This document shows, in pieces, positions 22,096 to 34,100 of a stretch of DNA of 64,000 nucleotides. Source of the stretch: Macropodus opercularis (taxonomy: Eukaryota; Chordata; Actinopteri; Anabantiformes; Osphronemidae); the NCBI GenBank assembly GCA_030770545.1, contig CM061091.1, positions 9,666,501 to 9,730,500 on the forward strand, given 5' to 3'. Under the pieces are notes generated by a model. That model was not told the DNA's origin and searched no databases. It saw only the letters and a list, made by a program, of their open reading frames with translations. The translations under genes were made by a program, and so were the position numbers. Position 1 is the stretch's first letter. The number at the start of each line of letters is the position of its first letter.

Positions 22096-22899
22096 ATAGG
22101 TGTATGTGTATAATTAAAATATACAGAAAATACCATGTCTTAGAGCTTTTACTTAGTTTTTTTTTTTTTTTTTTACAACAAAGTGAAAATCTATGTGGAC
22201 AAAGCCAAACCCTATGGGTTCATGTTTTTATTTGTACTTTTAATAAAATGTTGAGACATGGAAATCTTGTTGTTGTTAATTTAACCAAACTGTGATATTT
22301 ATCAAATGTTACAATTTTTTAATGCCCTAAAGAATAAAAACACACAAACAAAAACAATGAAGGGAGTAACTATAACACTCAATCAGAATAAATTGAGTTA
22401 ATTCGGATTAACACATTAACGAGTGTCAAAAATAAACAACACTGTTAGTGTTAGTATCCTCATAGTGTAAAACTTGATTAACTCTTGGCTTAGTGTAAAC
22501 TGTACTAACACTTAGTTTAGTGTAAAAAAGTAACTCTGACTAGAGTTGAACTAAGAACTTGACACTACATTCAGTGTAAACTTTACTCTCTGTGGAGTGG
22601 GACCATATGTTCACTGACTCGGTGGTAAATGAACTCTAAATTCTAACACTGAACTGATGGTTTGCACACAGCAAGGCGCTGGCCCATGTAGGAACTTAAA
22701 GTGTGTGACAAATGAGGGGTCAGGTTACGCAAAGCTGCTTGCAAGTGTGGGAAACTAGATTAGGTTAGTGTCATGTCATACTTTGCCTTTTGGCTGTGGG
22801 TTGTTCCGGGGGTCATCAATTTAACAACATTTAGAACTCAGCGTTTGTCATGTGGGGGTTTGGAACAGGGTATAAATACAGGTTTGGCAAAGACACTAG
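22096..22899. other. Intergenic DNA with a GTGTAAA-rich repeat remnant
   Basis: Bases 22,320-22,600 repeat short related words (tagtgtaaa, gtgttagt, agtgtcaaa, cattcagtgtaaactt) at irregular spacing, suggesting an old non-autonomous DNA transposon. No ends were defined. A poly-T run lies at 22,158-22,174. No gene was recognised. Confidence 0.4.
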
Positions 22900-22989
22900 T
22901 CAGAAAACTGCTAAGGTGTAATTGCACTTCTCCATTTCGGCATGTAAATTAAATAGAGACAATTCATCACACTTCCAGGTTTTGATTCC

Positions 22990-23241
22990 TTCAATTAATG
23001 TAGAAGATTTTTCCACAACACAAGTGATGTGTGGTGTGGTAGGCTGATATCCCTGGCAGATGTTTTTCATCATCTGAAAGAACTGAACACACAAATGCAA
23101 GACCGAAATGAAAACCCGCTTACAAGTACAGATAAAATAAATTCAAAGGTGCAACTCTGGCAACAAAATGTAGAAAGCAATCTTGAAATATTTCCAGTCA
23201 CCAAGAAATGGCAAGATGTTAACACTGCTATGCATTGTTAG
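22990..23241 (+). pseudogene. hAT-type transposase fragment (ZBED5/GTF2IRD2-like)
   Basis: The plus-strand frame at 23,029-23,241 reads LADVFHHLKELNTQMQDRNE, then NPLTSTDKINS, then a W and a NLEIFPV segment. Family knowledge: LADIF.HLNELN..LQG followed by ...DKI.....KL.LW is the middle of domesticated and transposon hAT proteins of the ZBED5/FAM200/GTF2IRD2 type. It is only about 70 codons long and ends in a stop, so it is a fragment. Terminal repeats were not located. Confidence 0.6.
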
Positions 23242-23524
23242 CAAAACACACTGGAGGGGACAGTGTTTTAAAAGCAGAAATGAATGTAGTCCGTTATGCA
23301 GTCTGTGAAGCCATTTACATCCTCCCCATGTGAGGCGCAGAGCTCCATCTACACAGTGCTATTCAAACACAACAAAGAGTACTTAAATGTAACAAAGTAT
23401 AGGCAAACTACAATAAAGACTGCCATTGTTTAGTATTAATATACTAAGTACAGTAATATCTGTGTGGGTGTTCTAATGATATGCAGTCATGAAGACATCA
23501 TGCAGAAGATATTAATTACCTCAG

Positions 23525-23725
23525 AGGAAGAAGGTCCTGGGTTTGATTCCAGGGTTGCCTTTCTGTGTGGTTTGCATGTTCTCCTCGTGTCTTGTGTGGG
23601 TTTTCTCTGGGGACTAAGGTTTACTCCCACAGCCCAAAGGCATACAATTGATTGACTGAGTGGTTGTTTGTGTCTATACGTGGCCCTGCGATGTACTGGT
23701 GCCTGCAACTCGAGCATGGTCTAAT
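23525..23725 (+). mobile_element. SINE-like repeat with conserved central domain (V-SINE/DANA-like)
   Basis: It contains a box B-like gggtttgattcc at 23,540, then the conserved teleost core tttgcatgttctcc and gtgtgggttttctctgggga, then ctcccacagcccaaaggcat. The 5' box A part is not recognisable. Family knowledge: this core is shared by many fish SINEs; the precise family is not certain. Confidence 0.65.
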
Positions 23726-23919
23726 AGGCTAAGGTTTTAAGAAGATAATTGTGGCTTAGCCATGACAGTAAGCTGAGAAAAAACAACGTCCTGGGCTTAA
23801 GCCCACAAGTCCAGAACTACAAGAGGATTGACCCATCACACCTTATGCATTGGTGAAATATTTTTTTTGCTTTTAACAGTCTGATACTGCATTCACAAAT
23901 TCAACCTGTAACTTTATTT

Positions 23920-24075
23920 TAGTTTTATTTTATTCATCCCAAAGTGGGGAATTTTGTTTCTGTACTTTAGCTCATCCACCTGAGGGGAGCAATGAGTAGT
24001 CACTCAAGTGCGGAATGTCTTGCTCATGGATACACCTGGTGTCTCCTACATCCGATTGAGCCACCAGGATGTTCC
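23920..24075 (-). mobile_element. Short SINE-like repeat, minus strand
   Basis: On the minus strand it begins cctggtggctcaatcggatg (a tRNA-like head) and runs through gagcaagacattccgc to attccccactttgggatg and a gaataaaataaaac tail. That tail is typical of a common teleost repeat. It is truncated. Confidence 0.5.
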
Positions 24076-25390
24076 ATTACACATGAAGCTCATACATCAG
24101 TTATGGGCTATGGAAGGGAGTTATGGGCAATAAAACAAGTTTTTTGGGCAGCAGTAACAAAAAAGCCCATAACGTATAATAATAATCGCCATTATAATCA
24201 GTATAATTATCATAATCAAGTCAGTCACAAAAAGTAGTAGAAATGTGGCTTTTATTTAAGACTATCTTGAATTCCTTTTAGGCACACAATATGAATGAAT
24301 CAGGAAATTACATAACATTTCCCAAATAAAATGCATCTGAACTAGATTTAAATAACTAAGCCATCTTGTATTAAGTCTCTTTTTAGCCCTTAAATTAAAA
24401 ACCTGAAGCTCCTGACTTGACAGACAGCACTTAGCAAAAGACTAAACATAATTAACTGCACTTGATCTAAAACGTGAGTGTGTGTGTATATTTTAGGTGT
24501 ATATAGTAAAGTGGGACAAACATTAGGCTGACAAGACACCACTGATTGTTTTTCAGTGATTTAGAGATGACACAGTAAAAATTATTGTTTGACTATGTAC
24601 AACACCTGGAAGACACATTTGACTGAGATGTTGACTTTTGCAGGTCTACTGTCAAAGGGCCTAAAGCTGGAGATGAAAATGCATTTCTGGGTGCCTGTGA
24701 AGATTCTCAGTCATCCAGCTCATGTTTATCCCCAAGGTTCTCTTAAGTGGCAACTGAATGTGCCATTGATATTTCAAACTTCTGATTTAGATCAGTGCAG
24801 TACATGACTGCACACTTTCTCTTATGTTGTACCTTTTGTACTGCTGAGAGCTGTTAATTTGATGTGTGATCAATAAAGATGTTTCTTATCTTACATATGC
24901 AGAATCCTTCTTAACATGCGTTTTCTCTTTTACAACAGTAATTCTCACGCGTTCATTGGCACCACTTATTCACATACTGTAGTTCATCGTCTTGCAGGCA
25001 GTGGTGACTGCTTGGAAGAAAGACACCAGCTGATTTTGTATTACAGTATGTTTATGCAACTATAATTTGAAACTGACAGCAACATTTTGTGTTAGCTTGA
25101 TTAATTGCAGTTCTTTCTTTCTTCATGTTACTGTATGTATGAACAACTGCCTCCCTTTGTTAACCTGAAAGTCATGAGCAACATGACAATAAAAGATACT
25201 GGTTTCAGTAGTATTGTAGTTCTACAAAAAGTTGTTCTTATGTCCACTAAAAGAAACAAGGTAATCCAGTAGGATAGAAGATACAGGAAAAGATAGATCG
25301 TTTAGTACATAGTTGCAGTAAGGTTAAAATACAGGGCTGTCTATGAATCCACCAGAGTTGTGGAGTCAGTTAGTAGCTGTTTCATAATTC
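24076..25390. other. Intergenic region downstream of tpcn2
   Basis: AT-rich DNA with no gene recognised. The tail-like string caataaagatgtttcttatc at 24,870-24,890 may be another SINE 3' end. Open frames stay under 85 codons and lack family resemblance. Confidence 0.5.
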
Positions 25391-25396
25391 TTTATT
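25391..25396 (-). promoter_or_regulatory. tpcn2: Candidate polyadenylation signal of tpcn2
   Basis: Minus-strand AATAAA lies about 15 nt after the tpcn2 stop codon. If used it would give an extremely short 3' UTR. Other minus-strand AATAAA candidates lie further left, for example near 23,912 and 24,250, so the real site is uncertain. Confidence 0.3.
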
Positions 25397-25410
25397 GCTG
25401 GTGCTTTGTG

Positions 25411-28400
25411 TCACCATTGCAGATGTAAGTGTGGGTGCTGGTGTAGGTGACAAAGTAATTCCTCCTCTGTTGGCTCCTGGATCTGCTCCCTGCACAGTAA
25501 AAGAATCAAATCACAGAGAAACCAGGAAGGGTTGAACAAGTAGTTGGCTTAGAACAAGGGTTTTAAGACATACAGGTAGCAGCAGTGTACAACTTACTTA
25601 AAGATGAGCTGAACTGAAGTTTCATATCTAATCCTCTCCACATCTGTAACAGAACAGCTGTGACTGCGGTCCCATTTGTAGATAAAGTTCTGTTAGGAAT
25701 TAAAGAGCAAAAACAGCAACATTAAAGACATTTAGATCAAAATATATGATCAAAACTAGCGTTGGCATTTGGAGGAGACTGTAGATGTAAATGTTCCATA
25801 TTCCAATTCCATATTAGCCTATTTAGATCCTTCAAACAAATGTAACTAGCTGATGTACGTGATTATACTCTTAGTAAAAATAAACAAACACACTACTTAC
25901 CCTCGTGCAGCCTTCGAGGAGTCAAAATGAAAAATAGGGGGCGCTCAAAGCTCAAAAACCATACAAGGGTTGGATAAAACAGCTGCAGACAGACGATAAA
26001 TCACAACACGCTGTATCTAGATGGAACAGTTGAATGAACTTGTTCATCAGAAGACCCACACGTGTCCATTGCTTGGATGTGACACCCACGAAGGCTGTTT
26101 TATCCAACCCTTGTGCGTGTTTTTGAGCTTTGGCACCCCCTATTTTACAGTGGGGTCCTTTTTACCCCTCGAAGGGTGCACGAGGTGTAAATAAATGAAT
26201 GAATGCAGCTTGACACTAGACTGAGAACTGTCTGTCGGAGCTTGACAAACGCTTTCAAGATGTTTTACTGGAGCCAGTCGCTACATTCATGTGCTACCTT
26301 TTCCAGGATGATGCTGAGGTTGATTCAATATGGGTTCATGCAATAATGCAAGATACATCAACATATTTTGTACAAATAAAGAATACTCAATATATTTATA
26401 AATACATATTTTTTGCATTTTTATGGTAGATCATCTTGACATGGTCACTTTATAAGTAGCTCATACGCTGAAAAAGTGTGGGCACCTCTGGTCTAGACAA
26501 CTGTACTGAAATAGATGGGATTGAGACAAGTGTAAGATGTGTGATTTGATGCTACAGCATTAGAAAAACATTGATTGATTGATTGATTGATTGAGGATTG
26601 ACTGTCATGGGTCACTACACTTGGGTAATACCTGCATTTTACCATTCCTTACATGCTGATGCTAATAGTGACAGCAGTTCAACTAATGACTATGGAGCTT
26701 CTGTATGTTTAGTAAGTTCAGTGTACAGCAATGATGTCTCGGTGAACTGACCTCTAAGATGAGCGCCACAAATAAGTTGACCCACATCACAGAGGAGGTG
26801 AGCCACCAGCACACAAAGTACACCTTGGACCACCTGGAAATAATAGAACGTGATCATCAGTCTCATCAGCTTCACCACCAGCTATGCATTTAGGTAATAC
26901 GTGTCTTACTCTGTGGTGTATCTGCTATATGCCTCAAGGAAGGCCTGCCAGTTGTTGACTATCATGACATCATACAGCAAAATGATGGCTGCCTAAGTGA
27001 TAGGGGAGGGAAAAAAAACATTATTCCATGTTTTCAATAGAACTTAAATGTAACCAAGTATATGCAATATAAATAATAAAGAATGACATTGAAAAGTGTT
27101 CAGTATTGCTGTCACAGAACATTAATGCAGAGAAACGAATGGTTTTGTTACTCACAGCAAAGTCATCAAAATTGTTTGGCCAGTAGCCCAGCTGCTCATA
27201 TGTGCCACACTCTGTGCTGTAGTTAGTGGTGATGTTCTCCATGGAAGGGCTGCTAGGAAACACACCAGAAATATCTCACAAAAGCAGGAACTATGAAACT
27301 GATGTTAAAAAAAACAACTTAAAAAGGAAGTGGAGTTTGTTTGAACTTTAAAACAGGAGACTACTACTGTGCCATGGTGCATTTCATATGTGCATGCACC
27401 CTCTTTTTGTGGTTTTACAGATCTAAGATAACCCTTTAGAGGAAATCAAGGTAAAAACCTTGACAGTTCTTCCTCTGCTGTCCATTATGAATAGATACAC
27501 CTAAAACAATGGTTTGTCTTTTTTTTTCACATCTTTATCCTTAACTGACCAGCGTTCAAAAGCTTCATATTCACATACTTTTACTGGTTAAAGCTATAGG
27601 AGTACAGTACAGTACAGTAAACAGTTTACTTTCTTTATCACACCCATATTTTTTATGTCAGAACATACTTTACATTACACAAAATACAAGTTGACTGTGG
27701 ATAGATAGTATGTTTTTTTTGCTAGTAGTAGAAAGCCCTAGAGTTTCTAAATGAATGGGCGGCAGAGCTTTTAGCTACAGTAGATTCTGTACTTTGGAAC
27801 CAGCTTTGTATTATAAATGGCATGGGCACTTGATGAGGACCAGAAGTCCTACTACAATTGATCTGCATAAATCAAAAACTTCAGACGACTTCATACCTTG
27901 CATTTAAAGGAGGCTTAATGGCTCCTTCAAACAGCCAGATCCCAAATACAGCATACACGTAGTACACCACCTGTGCAAGGAATATGATAAAGGTATCAAC
28001 TTTTCCTCAGGGCACACTTGCAGTACATCACTGTCATATGAATCCTTCCACCTTCAACTGGACAAGTGGCATGTTTATGCATGTAGATTTAACAAATTGT
28101 TCAAATATCCAAAAAGGGTTTAGAAAGCACATTTTCTTCAAGCACAATACAAAAAATATTATTGTAATGTAATGCGTGGAATAATTCATTACACTTAATA
28201 TATCTTAGATTAAAAAAAATTAATTCTAACAGTACAGATCCGCAAGTGTATTAAACTATGCTGTTGTAACTCACAACCAGTATCCCTGCAAAGGCTCTGA
28301 GGTTCTTCAGCAGGTCCAGCAGAGTGCTTGCAACCAAAGCCATGAGCTAGAGAACAAGATGGAACATATGAAGAGTGACAGAAATATGTTTGTTTGTAAT

Positions 28401-31087
28401 CTTAATCTAAATGCTCTTTTGTTATATGTTCCATACAATGCCTTCACATTAACTGTATTTTGACAGAAGAGCTGAGAATCTGCACCTTGATGTCTGGGAT
28501 GATGCGAAGGAAACGGAAGACAATCAGCATGTTGACCAAACGAACCATCTCCCATAGAGACATTCCACTGTGGGGAGATGGGTCCCTGTTATGACACCCA
28601 CACACACAAGATGTTGCCATGAAACCCTTTTGTTTTATACATATGTGATGAATGAAAAAAAATGTTTTACAAACCGACCCCTGAGAATATGGAAACCCAT
28701 AGGTGGCATAAATTGTGATCTGTAGGCCCTAGTGGAAGCAAAAAGTAAAAATATTATGATTGCAAAATGTGATGGTATCAAAACAATATTTATATGACAT
28801 TTTACTTAGCACCATATATCTAGCCCCAAATAAAATGAAACATGAAATGTAATTTCTATATAGAATCATGCAGCCATGCAGTCACAACAGAATGTTCACA
28901 TAGTGTACTAAGTTGGTAAGAGTGAAGGTACACCTAATAGAACTACAACGAGGAACAAGGAAAATAAATGTCATAATGTTTAGAATAAGATATGCAATAA
29001 TGTGAAAAAAATTAGGACACCCTATGAAAGTCTGGGTATTTTGTACATGTTTGTAACATATATTATATTAATTTACATATAAATGTATAGATATTTAATC
29101 TCAGTGTTAACAGTACTGAGAGATTAAACTAATATAGCTAAGCAATTGTGAAGAAAAGACTTCTTCAACATCTTCTGTAAATGTAATTCCATAAAAATGT
29201 ATATTCTAACTCAGGAAAAAGTTAAGGCACCCTACCCCCTATGGTAGCTATGGTCAATGGTTTGGGGCTGCTTTGCTGCAGCAGGACCTGGTCAAGTCAC
29301 CATCATACATAGAATCCACCATGAATTCTACTGCATATCAGAGGGTGCTTGCCCTTTTTGGCTGAAATTGCCATCTACCAGTCACTGACATCGATCTGAG
29401 GAAAGTGTACCCCTCCCTTCAATGCAGAATTCTTTAAGCTGTGAGATGCTTGAGGGGTTCCTTGCATGTACAGTCCATTTTTAGTCACCCCACAGCATCT
29501 CAAAGGGATTAAGATCTGGGCTTTGACTCTGCCATTCCAGGACTCTGTATTTCTTAGTTTTCAGCCAGTGCCTGGTTGATTTACTGGTATGTTTTGCGTC
29601 ATTGCCATGTTGCATGGTCTAATTCTGCATCAGTTTTAATTTTCTGACAAATGGTCTCACATGTTCCCCAAGTACCCTTGTCTTTGTTAGAATGCATTTT
29701 TGTGGAATTCCAATTATAGAAGATGTTGACAAGTCTTTTCTTCACTTTTAATTGTTTAGTTATATTACTTTAACAGTATTGTCAAGATTGGCATTAAATA
29801 CCTATATATTAAAGAATTCCCCAGACTTTCATACGGTGTCCTAATTTTTTGACACAGGAAGCAATTAATTAAACATTATTAAAGTAGTTACAAATAGCAG
29901 GATGGTGAGGAAGCCATCAAAGATGTTGTTCCTGTAGGAAAGATAACCTCTCCAGCCAAAGGCGAAGATCTTCACACACATTTCAAACAGGTAAAAGATG
30001 ATGAAGCACAAGTTGATGACCTAATAGTTGTATGTTAGAAGAGTGAAATAAGTTTAATATTCTGTCCAGTTTCAACAAGACTAAAATAGTTATTGTACAC
30101 AAGACTAGAAGAGGCCATTACAAAACCACACTTGATTAAGTACAATAACTAAACTAAGAATTTGTCCTGATGTATAGTACATATAAAGAATGAATTACAA
30201 TCAAAACAATTGCATTTAATACTTGGATAAAAATCCCTTATAGTCCATGACTGCCTGAAATTTGTAAACTATGAATTCGAGAACGAAAATACTCATACTC
30301 CTCTCTCTAGGTGGTTTGCCAAGCATTAACAGTTCAGTTGCTGCTTGTTTGTGGGTCTTTCTACCTTCAGTTTTGTCTTATGTAAATTAAAAGCTTATTG
30401 AGTTAAGATCAGTTGACTGATTAAGCCAGTAAAGAATAAATGCCATTTATTTGCCTACAGATAGTATTTGACAGATTTTCAGTAGTATGCTACAATATGC
30501 TACTTTTATCATGTGTATCCTGTAAAAAACATTATTAATAGCGTTACAGTATTGCATAAAAAGCAACTAACTGTTAAGGCACCATTTTTAATCTGGTGGT
30601 GGTGAGGAAAAACAAGGAAGACCTAAGACCTAAGAATCCTACTTTAATAATTTCCATACAACATAACAGATCTGTGCTTACCTCCAAGTTGTAATTGTCT
30701 CTCTCTACTGTGGTCTTTTCAGAGTTCAACACCAGAATGGTCTAAAACACATGAAAGTAAATTCACAGTTTACTGGTCAACTTAACGTGTCAGTGAGAGT
30801 GGGCTTGTAACTGGCTTGTGTTGTGAGAACCAATTAGAATTTTAAACTAGTCTAAGTGCTGTCTGAGAGGTGCGGTGGAGTTCAGAGTAGAGTTAGGTTT
30901 AGGCTAATAAATGAGGGAATGTATTTTATGTATTTTATGTATTTTTGCGTGGAACTTACACATATGCAGATAACATTGATGAGTGCCACTGCATTGCCAA
31001 TTATAGTGAGATAATAGTGACTGAATATAACTTGAAGCTTCTGTAAAACTGGAGAGTCGTACTGAGGTAAGAGAGGGTGCTGAAAGT

Positions 31088-31149
<62 letters not shown>

Positions 31150-34100
31150 TGTTAAAGAAATGCTACATTGAAATATAACTTTAAATGTATCGGTCATTGA
31201 CCTACCTCCTTAATGCGGTCCTTATCCAGGTGATCAAAAATCTTCCTGAACTGCTCTCGGTCCATGTGGCCAACTACAGCATACCGCTGTGCCTCCTGAT
31301 GATTCAGAAAGGCAATAATTGTTCAAACTGATAAGTTTATGTAACTACTGTAGGATTTTGCCCCTACATCATTATAGACTGAAAACAACATCAACATCAT
31401 CAGGTGTGCTGTTTATTGTTGTACTACTGTGACATAATAGTATGCACTCAGTGGAAGTGAGAGAGTGTAGATGGTGTTTATTCTGACCGCAATAATGGCC
31501 GCTCTGTAGTAGCTCTTCATCTTGACTCTGGACATCAACTCCAGCACTGCATCAACATGCACATGATGCCTGATTTAGAAAAACAGTTCAATGAAGAATC
31601 TTAACATTAGTATGTGTGATATAGAACAAATACCAAATGCTTTCATACATATTTAACCTTTGTGACTATGACTATTAAATGATAATACATACAAACTAAT
31701 AAAAATATAATTTTCACAAATCCTGTTATAACAAAGTACAAGCATCTTATCTAAGAGAACCATATGTTAGTTAAAATAGTATAAAGAGAAGATTCCATCT
31801 CCAGTCTGTTACAAAATTCGAATCAGACTAAAAGCATGGGCAGGGATTTCTATTACCTTGTAGCTCTAGCTGACTGTGCGCACTAGATGGCGCCAAGACT
31901 CAAAACATAATCTCCGAACTAGAGATTCCAAGATTTAAAGGGGCTACTCCACTCAGAAACTGAGGCCCAGCTTAACAATGTAACAATGTAAATCTAAAAT
32001 CACTGCCTTATGCAGAATAAGAGCTTCTATCTGATGTAAGCTATCAAAATAAACTGATGAAAAAAATACTAACTTCACTACAGTAGAAGGATCAAGAAAC
32101 TAAGAAAACTAAAGATAATTGTGATAACAGGAGAACAGGATATTTTTATATGGAGATATCAAAGCTATCAATGCAAGACATCAAAGACCAGCCACAAATA
32201 ATCAAGGGAAGTTCAACATGCGGTACAAACAAAACACGAAATAGTGTTGTGAAATACAAAAGATAGGATAACAGACCAAGTAACTACTTGAAAAAACTTT
32301 AAAAAACAACCTAACAGGTAACCAACAGGCAATAGCGGTAACAGATAACAGGGACAACAGACACTAGAAGTACAGGCACAACAGGTAACAGCTTCCAACC
32401 AACCAACAAAGAATGGACCAGCGACTTAAATACCTAACAAACGAACAAATAACAAACAGGTGTAACCCATAACTGCAAACAACAGAAAACCGGGAAGTAA
32501 CAACACTAAAGAGGAAGAAAAAGAACCAGAGCTCACTCCAAGGGTTGGAGGGTTGAACTGTCACATAATCAGTGAACTGATTTCATAAATGCAAAAGAAG
32601 ATATTAGCGTATTGTGCTTTAGCTGACTTTCAACTAATCAATATTTTTATTATCAGATAATTATTTTGACTATTAACTGAATAATCTTCAATAGGAAACT
32701 AGCAAACATGCAAACTGCAATATAATTTTAGAGTCCAGGTTTAGTGTGCAACTAGATTACATGGTGAAGGTGTAAGAGAGTGGGACACTAAATAAACTCT
32801 TGAAGTTCGAAGATAATGCCATATTTCAATCTGCAGTGAACCTATATAATGTAGTTCTCCTTCTGTTGCCTCTGCTATTTAGCCTGGCTGATTATGCAGG
32901 ATACCTGACCTTTGTAAATCCTGCATCGTTATTAATTTGTGTACAACTTCGTCTTACTCTTCTGCCTGTGGGGCTCCCTGGCAGCTGAGGACTTGGAAAG
33001 CAGCTCGTATCCCCAGTCGTCTCCTTATGATGGATGTTTGGACCGACATCTGGACCACAAAATTACAGTAAAACAATCACATTTACGTTCAATTTTGGCC
33101 ATCAATTTTGTTGGATAAATATGGCAAGGTCAACTAGTCAGGAAATAAAACAACAAATGTAAATAAAATAATGTGCTGTATAGTTTATATAATGTGCAAG
33201 GATCAAAAGTGAAATCTGTTTTCAAATCTGGGCAACTGTTGCTCTACTTGCAATCTTTATGCTACTATAAATTATGTTAGATACTTCGTGACTTAGCTCA
33301 AGTCTGTGCTTTTTTCTTTACTGTAAATAAATAATTAACGCTTTCTTATCTCAGTATAAACATGTTTTGCTAATGTGTTATGAATGCGTCACTATTGTAA
33401 TGACATTTTTAATGCAAAGCAAGATATATTTGTTTCAACAGAATGACATTATTCATTGTTCAGCTTTGTTTTTCCTTTCACTGTGCCAATATTTGTGTTT
33501 ACACCTGCACATTCTATAGTCTATAATGCAGTCAGACCAGAAGATGGCAGTCACAACTCACCAGTAAATTCTAATTTGTGGACTTGAAGTTCTGTCCTCG
33601 CAAGTCTACAGGTACAGATAGCTAGATACCACTGTAAGAGTGTTACTATATGTAAAATTGATTGGGAATGCAAAACAAAAATAAAATGTGGTTTCAGCCA
33701 AGATTTAATGCAGACATTATGTTCACTGTAGTACATTACACCAATCAGGGTCGCATCAACTGGAAACTAATTTTCAATTTTCACTAATCATTAGTGGGTA
33801 CAGGTATATAGGCAATTTTTCTCATTCTCCAACAAGGTGAATGTACTTTAAATGTAAGCGTATTTTGTGCAACACAAAATTGAATGACTCATCCTGACTA
33901 TCTCCACTGCCAGACTTGCTCTTTCCCCTTCTAAAACATAAGTCATGGTTTTGCTGACACACCCTTTTTTTAGGCTGGGAACAGCAGTCATGGTGAGTCT
34001 CAATCTGCCTTGAATAGCATGGAGCACATATGTGACTCACCAGTAAATATCCCCTGAACTGGTTATAGATGATGGCCGTCAGTAAGTTCATCAGACAGTA

